DNA of 64,000 bases, taken from the NCBI RefSeq assembly GCF_000508085.1, contig NZ_KI669560.1, forward strand, positions 836,219-900,218, in the 5' to 3' direction. The stretch comes from Sediminibacterium sp. C3. Its GTDB lineage: Bacteria > Bacteroidota > Bacteroidia > Chitinophagales > Chitinophagaceae. Below are positions 18,295 to 27,384 of this stretch, piece after piece (position 1 is the stretch's first letter; each line of letters opens with the position of its first letter). The position numbers and the translations under genes were made by a program. The notes beneath the pieces were generated by a model. The model did no database searches. It saw only the letters and a list, made by a program, of their open reading frames with translations, and was not told the DNA's origin.

Positions 18295-19155
18295 TTATTT
18301 TTTCAATTCCATGATTCGGTTACTGAGTTCTTCCTTTGCCTGAGGTATCTTAACCAGTTCCTTTGCTTTTTCATAAAAAACAATGGCGTTGGCTTTGTCT
18401 CCTTTAAGGTCGTAACACTCAGCTATATGAAATATAGCTTCAATGTTTTCGGGTTCCTTTTTCACTATTAGTAAAAATCGCTCAATCGCTTTGTCGTATT
18501 GTCCGCTTTTCTTACCACCCAGTGCAAGCATCATTTGCCCATAAGTATTATCCGGATTTCTGTCTACCACTTTCTTAATCAGTGTAATTCCTTCCATAGG
18601 GTTGGTACTGATATTTCCGAAAAGGTAGCAGGCACCCAGTCCAATACTGCTTGAATCATTTGCAGGATTGATTTTAAGGGCATTTTCTAAAAGAACTTTC
18701 GCATTGCTCGCCAACCAGTTCTGCATGGCTGGATCACCAGACATCATTAACCGGTCTAAAAACAAGCGGGCGGCAAAGGTGAGGCTTTTTTCAGAATTTT
18801 CCAACTTCGCAGCCTCAGAAGTATAATATGCATATAAATCGAACTTTCTGGCTGAATCAAGCCAAAAACGGGCTATTTCATGATAAGCATGTATTTGCTG
18901 GTCTTTTACGTCCCCTCTGGTAACAGAATTTTCCAAGGCAGTCAATCGTTGGGACTGAGATGGGGTAATAGTTTCCTTAGCAGCTGTTAAAAGGGTATTG
19001 ATGTCTATTTTCTGGGGGGAGTCAGCTGAATGATCGTGTCCGTCATCTTCAGAATGGGTAACTGCTGACTTGTCTGGAACGGTTTTACCGCCAAAATACA
19101 AAGCAAAACAAAGTAATAGTGCAAGGGCAGAAAGAACGTATTGTTGTTTTTTCAC
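18295..19155 (-). CDS. Membrane-anchored tetratricopeptide-repeat protein
   Basis: A 286-residue protein with one N-terminal hydrophobic segment (about residues 6-22) that serves as signal anchor, a His/Asp-rich linker (HSEDDGHDHSAD), and then TPR-like helices from about residue 70 to the end (for example MMLALGGKKSGQYDKAIERFLLIVKKEPENIEAIFHIAECYDLKGDKANAIVFYEKA). It probably scaffolds other proteins; no specific function can be given. The start is GTG at 19155. The HU gene lies just upstream, a pairing seen in other Bacteroidota. Confidence 0.8.
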   Translation of the reverse strand: MKKQQYVLSALALLLCFALYFGGKTVPDKSAVTHSEDDGHDHSADSPQKIDINTLLTAAKETITPSQSQRLTALENSVTRGDVKDQQIHAYHEIARFWLDSARKFDLYAYYTSEAAKLENSEKSLTFAARLFLDRLMMSGDPAMQNWLASNAKVLLENALKINPANDSSSIGLGACYLFGNISTNPMEGITLIKKVVDRNPDNTYGQMMLALGGKKSGQYDKAIERFLLIVKKEPENIEAIFHIAECYDLKGDKANAIVFYEKAKELVKIPQAKEELSNRIMELKK

Positions 19156-19181
19156 GGAAAGTTCAGTTTCTGCAAAGGTAA

Positions 19182-19466
19182 CTACTTACGTTTGCTTTTC
19201 ACCTCACTTACAAATTCTTTGGCAGGCTTAAAGGCGGGAATAAAATGTTCAGGAATTTCAACTGCAACATTTTTTTTAATGTTACGTCCAATTTTGGCCG
19301 CTCTTTTTTTGGTAATAAAGCTTCCAAAGCCGCGTATATAAATGTTTTGGCCTTGAGAAAGACTCTCTTTTACCTCCTTGAACATTGTCTCCAGTGTAAC
19401 CAAAACATCTACTTTTGGTATGCCTGTTTTTTCAGAAATGTTGTTGATGAGATCTGATTTTCTCAT
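19182..19466 (-). CDS. HU/IHF family DNA-binding protein
   Basis: A 94-residue histone-like protein. The first 45 residues form the dimerization helices (MRKSDLINNISEKTGIPKVDVLVTL), followed by the RGFGSF turn and the flexible arm with KIGRNIKKN, and a C-terminal helix PAFKPAKEFVSEVK. Full length, with all family landmarks. It should bend and compact DNA and may assist recombination. It heads a minus-strand run with the TPR gene and the mS38-like gene. Confidence 0.93.
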   Translation of the reverse strand: MRKSDLINNISEKTGIPKVDVLVTLETMFKEVKESLSQGQNIYIRGFGSFITKKRAAKIGRNIKKNVAVEIPEHFIPAFKPAKEFVSEVKSKRK

Positions 19467-19629
19467 TATTAATTGTTTTTTTAATAGGTATTTGAATTAA
19501 AGTAACTAAAAAAAGCTGAATTACCCAAAAAAACGGGAATTGTTTTTCAAGACAGTATCAAATCATTCAATCAGTTACAGTTGTAAATTTGATTATATAT
19601 TAAGTATTTCCTTCCTGAAACAACTCTTT

Positions 19630-20730
19630 ATGAGGAATAAAACCAAGACAAAAGTGGATGCAAAGCAGTTTTTTACTCAACAACTGATGAGTTGGAATCA
19701 GGATAACAACCAGCGAAATATGCCCTGGAAGGGGGAAAAGGATCCCTATAAAATCTGGTTGAGTGAGGTAATATTGCAACAAACGAGGGTATCTCAAGGA
19801 TTAGAGTACTATAATCGTTTTGTAGCAGCTTTTCCAACTATTGTTGAACTGGCTAATGCTGCTGACGAAAAAGTACTTAAAATGTGGGAAGGGTTAGGTT
19901 ATTATAGCCGCTGCCGGAACCTTATTAATACGGCCCGCTATATCAGTTTTGAACTGGGAGGGGTATTTCCAAAAGAGTACCATCAGATCATACAATTAAA
20001 GGGTGTTGGTCCCTATACTGCGGCGGCAATTGCTTCATTTGCCTATAATCAACCCTATGCGGTATTGGATGGGAATGTTTTTCGGGTCATATCCCGATAT
20101 GCCGGAATTGAAACGCCTATAGACTCAACTGCGGGAAAAAAAGAATTCAAAGCATTTGCTCAGTCGTTCCTGGATACTGAAAAACCAGGACTATATAATC
20201 AGGCAATTATGGACTTTGGAGCAACGGTATGTAAGCCTGCTGCCCCTGCCTGTGGCACCTGTTTACTATCCAGGCAATGTGCTGCTTTTCAGAATGGTCA
20301 GGTTAATCAGTTGCCTGTAAAGTCTAAAACAATCAAAAGAAAGAAAAGGTGCTTCTCCTACTTTATTTTTCATTGCAAGGGATACCTGGCAATACGACAA
20401 AGAAGACAAAAGGACATCTGGCAGGGTTTAAATGAATTTTATCTGTTTGAAACTGAAAAATCAGTCCAATGGACAACAGCGCAAGTGAAGGAATGGCTGG
20501 AACAGCAACTGGCAATTGTATCTGCAAAGGTAAAATCCATCTCAGAAGTTCAGGTTCAGCAATTAACCCACCAGCAGGTTACTGCGCAGTTTATCCATAT
20601 TGATTTACCCTCAGTTCCTATTTCATTGAAAGGCATGGATTGGATTCGGGAAAAAGAAATTGGAGCATTTGCCTTTCCCAGAATTATCAATGCTTATCTG
20701 GAAGGAATTCCTAATAAAAAAGACCGTTGA
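19630..20730 (+). CDS. mutY: A/G-specific adenine DNA glycosylase MutY
   Basis: A 366-residue base-excision glycosylase that removes A mispaired with 8-oxoG. Visible features: the MPWKGEKDPYKIWLSEVILQQTRV segment with catalytic Glu, the helix-hairpin-helix LKGVGPYTAAAIASFAY followed by the Asp of VLDGNVFRV, and the Fe4S4 cluster Cys-x6-Cys-x2-Cys-x5-Cys (CKPAAPACGTCLLSRQC). The C-terminal NUDIX-like domain recognises 8-oxoG. The frame extends to 19540, but the ATG at 19630 (MRNKTK) gives the usual family length. It is followed by ssb, gldE and gldD, a conserved Bacteroidota order. Confidence 0.93.
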   Translation: MRNKTKTKVDAKQFFTQQLMSWNQDNNQRNMPWKGEKDPYKIWLSEVILQQTRVSQGLEYYNRFVAAFPTIVELANAADEKVLKMWEGLGYYSRCRNLINTARYISFELGGVFPKEYHQIIQLKGVGPYTAAAIASFAYNQPYAVLDGNVFRVISRYAGIETPIDSTAGKKEFKAFAQSFLDTEKPGLYNQAIMDFGATVCKPAAPACGTCLLSRQCAAFQNGQVNQLPVKSKTIKRKKRCFSYFIFHCKGYLAIRQRRQKDIWQGLNEFYLFETEKSVQWTTAQVKEWLEQQLAIVSAKVKSISEVQVQQLTHQQVTAQFIHIDLPSVPISLKGMDWIREKEIGAFAFPRIINAYLEGIPNKKDR

Positions 20731-20782
20731 TGGTAAATAAATAAAAAATGGGTATTTTTAAGAAGCAAATTACCTAAATCAA

Positions 20783-21178
20783 ATGCATATGCGCGGAGTT
20801 AACAAGGTTATGCTAATTGGCAATCTCGGGAAAGACCCGGATATACAACAGTTGGAAGGAAATATTGGTGTAGCTAAGTTTCCCTTGGCCACCACCGAAA
20901 CATATAAGGACAGAACCGGTAAATTGGTCTCTCAAACCGAGTGGCATACAGTGGTATTATGGAGAGGGTTAGCTGATCTTGCAGAAAAATATCTACACAA
21001 AGGCAGCTTGATTTATATTGAAGGAAGATTAAGAACACGAAGTTGGGAAGATAAAGAGGGTAACAAAAAATTTGCAACAGAAGTAGTAGCAGATAATTTA
21101 ATAATGCTGGATAAAAAAATGGATGGAACGGCTGGTCCTGGCACAGGTGAACCTGATTATGAATCTCTTCCCTTTTAA
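20783..21178 (+). CDS. ssb: Single-stranded DNA-binding protein
   Basis: A 131-residue SSB with an OB fold (RGVNKVMLIGNLGKDPDI...; EWHTVVLWRGLADLAEKYLHKGSLIYIEGRLRTRSW). A short tail ends in DYESLPF, the acidic tip with terminal Pro-Phe that recruits replication and repair proteins. The linker is shorter than in E. coli SSB, which is common in this phylum. It lies between mutY and gldE. Confidence 0.95.
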   Translation: MHMRGVNKVMLIGNLGKDPDIQQLEGNIGVAKFPLATTETYKDRTGKLVSQTEWHTVVLWRGLADLAEKYLHKGSLIYIEGRLRTRSWEDKEGNKKFATEVVADNLIMLDKKMDGTAGPGTGEPDYESLPF

Positions 21179-21218
21179 TTGTAGCAGAAATGATATTTTT
21201 GCTTTTTAACCAAAATCC

Positions 21219-22568
21219 GTGACCTTGGATTATCACCCTGCAGTTGAATTATTATATACCCCCTATTTGTTAAGCGCTGTGCAAACACAAGGCACTACTG
21301 TAATGGTAATGGTGTTATTGCTGTTGTTTTTTCTGTCTTTTGTTTTGTCAGGAGCTGAAGTAGCATTTTTCTCTTTAACGCATAAAGACATTAATCTGCT
21401 TCGTTCTAAACAGATGCCACCTTATCAGCGGATTGTTGATTTGCTGGAAGAACCTAAGACTTTTCTTGCTTCGCTGTTAATTGCAAACAGTTTTGTCAAT
21501 ATCACCATCATCATTGTATCTAATCTGTTGATTGATAATCTATTCAATTTTGAGCAATATGGTGCGGCATGGGTAGAGTTTATTATAAAAGTGTTGGCGG
21601 TTTCATTTTTACTTGTATTGTTTGGTGAAGTAATGCCCAAAGTGCTGGCAACGCAAAACAATATTCGGTTTGCCAAGGATTTTGGCGGAATTGTACAGGC
21701 CATGACCTATTTGTGCGGTGGACTGGGCAAGAAATTGGTGAAGTATTCTGATAAATTTGAAAAAGCCCTGAGTAATAAGAATGGAAATGCATATAGTCTG
21801 GAAGAACTGGATCATGCAATTGATATTACTACCGATAATACTGCTTCAGAAAATGAAAAGAATATTTTAAAAGGGATTGTAAAGTTTGGGAACATCACTG
21901 TAAAGCAAGTGATGAAGACCAGGGTGGATGTACACGGGGTAGATGAAGAAATTGACTTTCAGGCTTTACTTTCTCTTGTGAAAGAGTTGAATTATAGCAG
22001 ACTACCTGTGTACAAGGAGGGGCTTGATCATATTACAGGAATGATTCACACCAAGGATTTGTTGCCTTATCTGGATCAGCCAGCCAATTTTAACTGGAAG
22101 CAATTGTTACGCCCTCCCTTTTTTGTGCATGAGCAAAAAATGATTGAAGATCTGTTGAAAGAGTTTCAGCTGAAAAGAATACACTTTGCAGTGGTGGTGG
22201 ATGAGTTTGGAGGTACTAGCGGGATTATTACGCTGGAAGATATTCTGGAAGAAGTGATTGGTGAAATTAAGGATGAATTTGATGAAGAAGACTCCGGGTA
22301 TAAAAAACTGGACGACAACAACTATATTTTTGAGGGCAAACTCATGATTAATGATGTTTGTAAAATCATGAATATAGCCCTGAATACTTTCGATGAATTA
22401 AGAGGGGAGAGTGATTCCCTGGCGGGCCTTGTTCTTGAAATAGCTGGAGAAATTCCACAGGTGAATCAGGTAATTCCAACCGATGAATTTGAATTTACAG
22501 TACTGGAAGTAGCAAAAAACCGGATTGTAAAAGTGAAACTGACCATTAAAGAACGCGGTGATGAATAA
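21219..22568 (+). CDS. gldE: Gliding motility-associated protein GldE (DUF21/CBS/CorC membrane protein)
   Basis: A 449-residue CNNM/CorC-type membrane protein. An N-terminal DUF21 domain with about four membrane segments (residues 28-160) is followed by a CBS pair (about 215-335, with VVVDEFGGTSGIITLEDILEEVIGEI) and a CorC_HlyC domain at the C-terminus. Its position directly before gldD identifies it as GldE, which supports gliding and type IX secretion in Flavobacterium; the mechanism is unclear. The annotated start is GTG at 21219; a start at about 21303 would shorten the leader before the first helix. It overlaps gldD by 8 bp, implying translational coupling. Confidence 0.88.
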   Translation: MTLDYHPAVELLYTPYLLSAVQTQGTTVMVMVLLLLFFLSFVLSGAEVAFFSLTHKDINLLRSKQMPPYQRIVDLLEEPKTFLASLLIANSFVNITIIIVSNLLIDNLFNFEQYGAAWVEFIIKVLAVSFLLVLFGEVMPKVLATQNNIRFAKDFGGIVQAMTYLCGGLGKKLVKYSDKFEKALSNKNGNAYSLEELDHAIDITTDNTASENEKNILKGIVKFGNITVKQVMKTRVDVHGVDEEIDFQALLSLVKELNYSRLPVYKEGLDHITGMIHTKDLLPYLDQPANFNWKQLLRPPFFVHEQKMIEDLLKEFQLKRIHFAVVVDEFGGTSGIITLEDILEEVIGEIKDEFDEEDSGYKKLDDNNYIFEGKLMINDVCKIMNIALNTFDELRGESDSLAGLVLEIAGEIPQVNQVIPTDEFEFTVLEVAKNRIVKVKLTIKERGDE

Positions 22569-23166
22569 ATGGATATTGGGGTTGTTAATATTTGCCTGCA
22601 TTGTTTTTTATGCCTGTAATAGTTCGTTTACACCTAAGCAGACTGGCTATTTTAAAATAGATTTTCCAGAGAAAAAGTACCAGTTGTTCAACGAAGCAGG
22701 GTATCCGTACAGCTTTGAATATCCTGTTTACGCAAATATTAGCAAAGACAGTACCTATTTTAATGAAACTACTGAAAACCCTTGGTGGATCAATATAGAC
22801 TTTCCGCAGTTCAGTGGTAGAATTTATATCAGTTACAAACAGATTGGAGAGAAGAATAAGTTTGATACTTTAATTAAACATGCGTTTACTTTAACGGGCA
22901 AACATTCTTCCAAAGCCTATTCCATAGAAGACAGCCTGTTTAATAATCCGTACAATGTGGAAGGTGTATTTTTCAGAGTTGGTGGGAATGTAGCCACCGC
23001 CAATCAGTTTTTTCTTACAGATTCAACCCGCCACTTTTTAAGAGGGGCATTGTATTTTGATGCTACGCCAAACGAAGACTCATTGGGCATTGTAAATAAG
23101 TTTTTGATTGAAGACGTGAAACACATTATTAATACATTTACCTGGCGAAAGCAAACAAAGCAGTAA
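22561..23166 (+). CDS. gldD: Gliding motility lipoprotein GldD
   Basis: About 201 residues with a hydrophobic signal and a lipobox ending at FYAC, followed by the GldD body (FKIDFPEKKYQLFNEAGYPYSFEYPVY, and WINIDFPQFSGRIYISYK). GldD is required for gliding and for type IX secretion in Flavobacterium johnsoniae. The ATG at 22561 overlaps the gldE stop. A GTG one codon earlier is possible. Presence of gldD does not by itself prove motility, since many non-gliding members of the phylum with type IX secretion also carry it. Confidence 0.9.
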   Translation: MNKWILGLLIFACIVFYACNSSFTPKQTGYFKIDFPEKKYQLFNEAGYPYSFEYPVYANISKDSTYFNETTENPWWINIDFPQFSGRIYISYKQIGEKNKFDTLIKHAFTLTGKHSSKAYSIEDSLFNNPYNVEGVFFRVGGNVATANQFFLTDSTRHFLRGALYFDATPNEDSLGIVNKFLIEDVKHIINTFTWRKQTKQ

Positions 23167-23185
23167 TACGCAAACAATACTAATA

Positions 23186-23779
23186 ATGATAGCAATTGAT
23201 AATATTCTGATTAGTGACGAAGTGGTTGAAGAACATTTTGTTTGCGATTTAAGCAAATGCAAGGGAGGATGTTGTGAAGATGGAGATGCCGGTGCTCCAA
23301 TGGAAAAATGGGAGCTGGAAAAACTGGATCAATACTTTGATGTAATTGCGCCCTATTTGAATGAAGCAGGAATGGAAGAGATTAAGCGGGTGGGCAAATA
23401 CACGTATGACAAAGAGTTTGGCTGGGTAACACCCACTATCAACGGTGGTATTTGTGCGTACGGAAAAAAAGATGCAAGTGGTACTATTATATGTGGAATT
23501 GAACAAGCATATAACGATGGCAAACTAGACTGGAAAAAACCACTGAGTTGTCACCTTTTCCCTATTCTGATTAGAAAGAGCAAGAAGGATCCGGACGTTG
23601 AATATGTAAATTATCACCCCCGGGAAGACTTGTGCAAGCCAGGCTGTAAGCTGGGTAAGCAATTGAAGGTTCCGGTTTATGCTTTTCTGAAAGAAGCGTT
23701 GATTAGAAAATATGGCCCTGAATTTTATGAAGCATTGGAAGCAACCGCCAATGAATTAAAAAAACGAAACGATGAGTAA
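23186..23779 (+). CDS. DUF3109 family cysteine-rich protein
   Basis: A 197-residue protein of the DUF3109 family with a strong cysteine pattern: CDLSKCKGGCCEDGDAGAP near residue 20, then ICAYG, ICGIEQAY, LSCHLFPI and DLCKPGCKLGK. The pattern suggests a metal or Fe-S centre, as in the YkgJ-like zinc/iron-chelating group, but the function is unknown. It overlaps lutB by 8 bp, so the two are translated together. Confidence 0.8.
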   Translation: MIAIDNILISDEVVEEHFVCDLSKCKGGCCEDGDAGAPMEKWELEKLDQYFDVIAPYLNEAGMEEIKRVGKYTYDKEFGWVTPTINGGICAYGKKDASGTIICGIEQAYNDGKLDWKKPLSCHLFPILIRKSKKDPDVEYVNYHPREDLCKPGCKLGKQLKVPVYAFLKEALIRKYGPEFYEALEATANELKKRNDE

Positions 23780-25148
23780 TACAGCAGCCAGTTTTATTGC
23801 CAAAAGCACCATCAAAGCTGCGGATCTGGAACATCGCAGAAAAATCAATTTCAATATTGGGAAGTACAACGCGGTAGTTCCTATTGGAAAAAAACAGTTT
23901 ACCAATGTAATGGAAGCCAGGGAAATGGCGAAAATTAAAAAGTGGGATGCAATAGAACACCTTGATCAATATCTTGAAATGTTCGAGCAAAAGATAACTG
24001 AAAGAGGGGCAAAAGTATTGTGGGCAGAGACGGCAGAAGAAGCATTAAAGCAAATTGGAAAAATCTGTAAAGAGAAGCAGTGTAAAACATTGGTGAAGAG
24101 CAAGAGCATGGTTACAGAAGAAATTCATCTGAATGATTTTCTGGAAAAAAATGGAATTGAAAGTGTAGAGACAGATCTGGGAGAATATATACAGCAACTG
24201 GACGGAGAACCTCCTTATCATATTGTAACACCTGCCATGCATAAGAGTAAGGAAGATGTTGCACGTCTCTTTGCAGATAAGCTGGGCGTACCTGGCGGAT
24301 TGAGTCCGGAGGAATTAACACAGGTAGCCAGACAAAAGCTGAGAGAGAAATATATTGCTGCTGAAGTAGGTGTAACAGGAGCCAATTTTATTTTGCCTGA
24401 TATTGGAGGTATAGCTTTAACAGAAAATGAAGGGAATGGCAGACTAAGTTGTGCCTGGCCTAAAACGCATATTGTGGTGGTTGGAATAGAAAAAGTTATA
24501 CCATCTGTTCAGGATCTCTCTTTGTTCTGGCCTTTGCTTTCCACTTTCGGAACCGGACAAAGGGTTACCGTATATAATACCATTATTACTGGCCCCAGGC
24601 AAGCCAATGAATCAGATGGTCCTAAAGAAATGATTGTTATTTTACTGGATAATGGAAGAACCAATTTACTGGCCAGCAAATCGGCAAGGGAGGCATTGTA
24701 TTGCATTCGTTGCGGAGCTTGTTTAAATGCCTGTCCGGTATATAAGAATATTGGTGGACATGCATATGAAACAACTTACAGTGGCCCTATTGGTAAAGTG
24801 ATTACGCCTTATTTAAAAGGCCTGGACGAATACAAGCATTTAAGTTATGCCTCTTCTCTATGTGGTAACTGTACAGAAGTTTGTCCTGTTCAAATTAACC
24901 TGCATGAATTATTACTGGACAACCGTCACGAAGCAGTGGTGCAGGGGAATAGCAGCCTGGCTGAACGCATAGCCTGGAAAGCCTGGAAAACTGCCAGTTT
25001 AAACAGGGTTATGATGAATGCAGGAAATGGGAAAATGAAAAACTGGATCGTCAATAAAATTTTTAAAGGCTGGACAGCCCATCGTGCAGATCTGGATTTC
25101 AGTCCCAAGACTTTCAATGAAATGTGGAAGGAGTCTAATCAATCCTAG
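23772..25148 (+). CDS. lutB: LutB/LldF family iron-sulfur protein (lactate utilization)
   Basis: A 458-residue protein like LutB, the ferredoxin-type subunit of the LutABC L-lactate oxidation complex. The N-terminal half is the LUD domain (residues about 60-290, including TGANFILPDIGGIALTENEGN). Two Fe4S4 sites follow: CIRCGACLNACP and CGNCTEVCP. No lutA or lutC partner is adjacent here; they may be elsewhere. It is coupled to DUF3109 upstream and followed after 3 bp by a deacetylase gene. Confidence 0.88.
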   Translation: MSNTAASFIAKSTIKAADLEHRRKINFNIGKYNAVVPIGKKQFTNVMEAREMAKIKKWDAIEHLDQYLEMFEQKITERGAKVLWAETAEEALKQIGKICKEKQCKTLVKSKSMVTEEIHLNDFLEKNGIESVETDLGEYIQQLDGEPPYHIVTPAMHKSKEDVARLFADKLGVPGGLSPEELTQVARQKLREKYIAAEVGVTGANFILPDIGGIALTENEGNGRLSCAWPKTHIVVVGIEKVIPSVQDLSLFWPLLSTFGTGQRVTVYNTIITGPRQANESDGPKEMIVILLDNGRTNLLASKSAREALYCIRCGACLNACPVYKNIGGHAYETTYSGPIGKVITPYLKGLDEYKHLSYASSLCGNCTEVCPVQINLHELLLDNRHEAVVQGNSSLAERIAWKAWKTASLNRVMMNAGNGKMKNWIVNKIFKGWTAHRADLDFSPKTFNEMWKESNQS

Positions 25149-25151
25149 TAT

Positions 25152-26512
25152 ATGGGAGAATTGGGTACAGATATTATTGTGTATTCCCCAATAGCAAGTG
25201 CCCGACTGGATTATATTGTAAAATTACTGTTTCAGTCAAGGGCTATTGTAACGAATGAAATTGCAGTATTTGAATCCTATTCCGGAAAAAAAATTAATTA
25301 TTCCAACGAGTTTTTATCAGGAGTTGATGCTCAGGTTATACCTCATTCGCTTTTATTTGAGAAACAAATACAGGCACAAAGAATAATCCTAAGCAATTGG
25401 GAGGGTGTTCCGGTTTTTTTTGAAACAGCCGGAGGTACCATACTCTTTGATATTTTCGCAGCCTCTTTTTATTTAATTTCCCGCTACGAAGAATGGCTTC
25501 CACATGAAAATGACTACCTGGGCAGGTATGATTATCAACAATCCATTGCTTACCAACATGGTTTTTTAGACCAACCATTGGTGAATAGATGGATGGAGAA
25601 ATGGACTTCGCAAAACAATCTGCCCTATACAAAACCGGCTAGCAGTTTCAAACCCAGCTATGATATAGATATTGCTTACAGTTATGCATATCATTCCGTA
25701 ATAAGGAATATAGGCGGGTATTTCAAGGATTTACTGAACGCAAACTTTTCCGGAATTACAGAGAGGGTTCAGGTGCTGGCAGGTACTAGAAAAGATCCCT
25801 ATGATGTGTACGACTGGCTGGATCAATTGCACAATCAATACCAGCTTGATCCGATTTATTTTTTCTGGTAGCATCCAAACGAGATAACATTCATAAAAAT
25901 ATTGCTCCGGATAATCAAGGAATGATTCAATTGATTCAAAGGATCGCGAGTAAATACAAAGTGGGGCTTCATCCATCTGTGCAGAAAGCATCTGTATCAG
26001 AACATTTTTTCACAAGTGACAAATTGGGAAATCTAGAGGATAATAACAAAAAGGATGGGTATGAAAAGATACTGCGAAATGAAAAAATGATTATTGAAAA
26101 GCTTAGTGCAAAGCGTGTAACAAAATCCCGACAGCACTATATTCAACTTAATTTTCCCACCACTTATGAAGCAATTTTGCAGATAGGTATTGCAGAAGAC
26201 TATTCAATGGGATATTCAACTATATCGGGCTTCAGAGCCTCCTATACAGGAGCATTTAGCTGGTTTCATTTATTGAACAATGAAGAGACTGCTTTGAAAA
26301 TTTTTCCATTCTGTTATATGGATGCTACGCAAATTTTTCATGAAAGAAATACACCTGAAGCAGCGAGTTCAAAAATGGAATATTACTACCAGCAATTCAA
26401 GCAATATGGTGGTTGCTTTATTCCCATCTTTCACAATCAGTTTTTAAGTGAGCAGAACAACTTTGCAGAGTGGCGAAGAATTTACGCTGATTTCTGTTTG
26501 CGCAGGCTTTGA
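25152..26512 (+). pseudogene. Polysaccharide deacetylase-family protein, split by a single-base frameshift
   Basis: Two consecutive frames make one protein of about 453 residues. The first (25152-25871) ends ...DPIYFFW and stop. The second is open from about 25859, reading FFLVASKRDNIHKNIAPDN and then the ATG at 25922, on to 26512. Adding one T to the T-run at 25859-25864 joins them exactly. The N-terminal domain is of the kind found ahead of NodB-like domains in this phylum. SYDIDIAYSYAY has the catalytic/metal Asp pair and VGLHPS a His ligand. It would de-N-acetylate a surface polysaccharide. It follows lutB by 3 bp and overlaps the end of the convergent EamA gene. Confidence 0.75.
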
Positions 26513-27384
26513 TTCACCAGGTATACGCCTATCAGGGTAATGCAGGAACCAATGATGATTTCCTTGGTTAAAGGTTCTTTGATTAAAAAGGATCCGATAA
26601 CAATGGCAACAATTGGATTGACATAGGCGTACAATGCAGCTACAGAAGCTTCCAGGTGCTTCATGGTATATAAGAAAGCTACTACCGCAATTAAAGAACC
26701 CATCATAACCAGATAACCAATGGCATACCAGGTTTGAGCAGGGAAGGTGCTAAAGGAAACAAGATTACCTGTAACAGCTGCACCGGCAAAAAGAAATAGG
26801 GATGCAAAAATCATTTCCCATCCTATGGCATAATAAGGATTCAGGTTGATTTGTTTTCTGGAAATAATGATGGTCCCCACACTCCAGCTAAGCATGGCAA
26901 TTACGGAAACCAGAATTCCAATCCAGTAATTGGGTCCCTGGTGATGAAAGGCGTTGTCGTAAAATACAATGGCAATGCCTGTTATGCCCAGCACAATTCC
27001 CAGAAAAGTAACCCAGCCAATCTTTCTGTTCTTAAAGAATATTTTTTCAATAACAACTACACTTAAAGGATACAAAGCTGCAATTAAAGCTGCCAGTCCA
27101 CTGGATATAAATTTAACGCCCACTGTTGCGAGGCCGTTGGCAAATACAAATAGCAGAATCGACATCCCCGCTAACCAAAGCATTTGTTTGGGATTGGGAA
27201 GTTTTTCACCTTTTAATAAAAAAAATCCGGCAAAAAGCACACCCGCAATCAGTTGACGAGTTGCAGATACCTGTAATGCAGGGGCAGATTGAACTGCAAA
27301 ACGGCTGGCTACCCAGCTAGTTCCCCATACAATACTGGTTACAGAAAGAGCGAAATATGCTTTTTGCTTGGTAGTCAAATCCAT
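26482..27384 (-). CDS. EamA family drug/metabolite exporter
   Basis: A 300-residue inner-membrane protein with ten predicted helices arranged as two EamA repeats, each with the usual GxxW/S-x-x-x-R start (SIVWGTSWVASRFAV; MLSWSVGTIIISRK). Such DMT-superfamily carriers export small metabolites or amino acids; the substrate cannot be read from sequence. The ATG overlaps the purH stop by one base (TAATG), indicating coupling. The 3' end overlaps the convergent deacetylase by about 30 bp. Confidence 0.88.
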   Translation of the reverse strand: MDLTTKQKAYFALSVTSIVWGTSWVASRFAVQSAPALQVSATRQLIAGVLFAGFFLLKGEKLPNPKQMLWLAGMSILLFVFANGLATVGVKFISSGLAALIAALYPLSVVVIEKIFFKNRKIGWVTFLGIVLGITGIAIVFYDNAFHHQGPNYWIGILVSVIAMLSWSVGTIIISRKQINLNPYYAIGWEMIFASLFLFAGAAVTGNLVSFSTFPAQTWYAIGYLVMMGSLIAVVAFLYTMKHLEASVAALYAYVNPIVAIVIGSFLIKEPLTKEIIIGSCITLIGVYLVNQSLRKQKSA

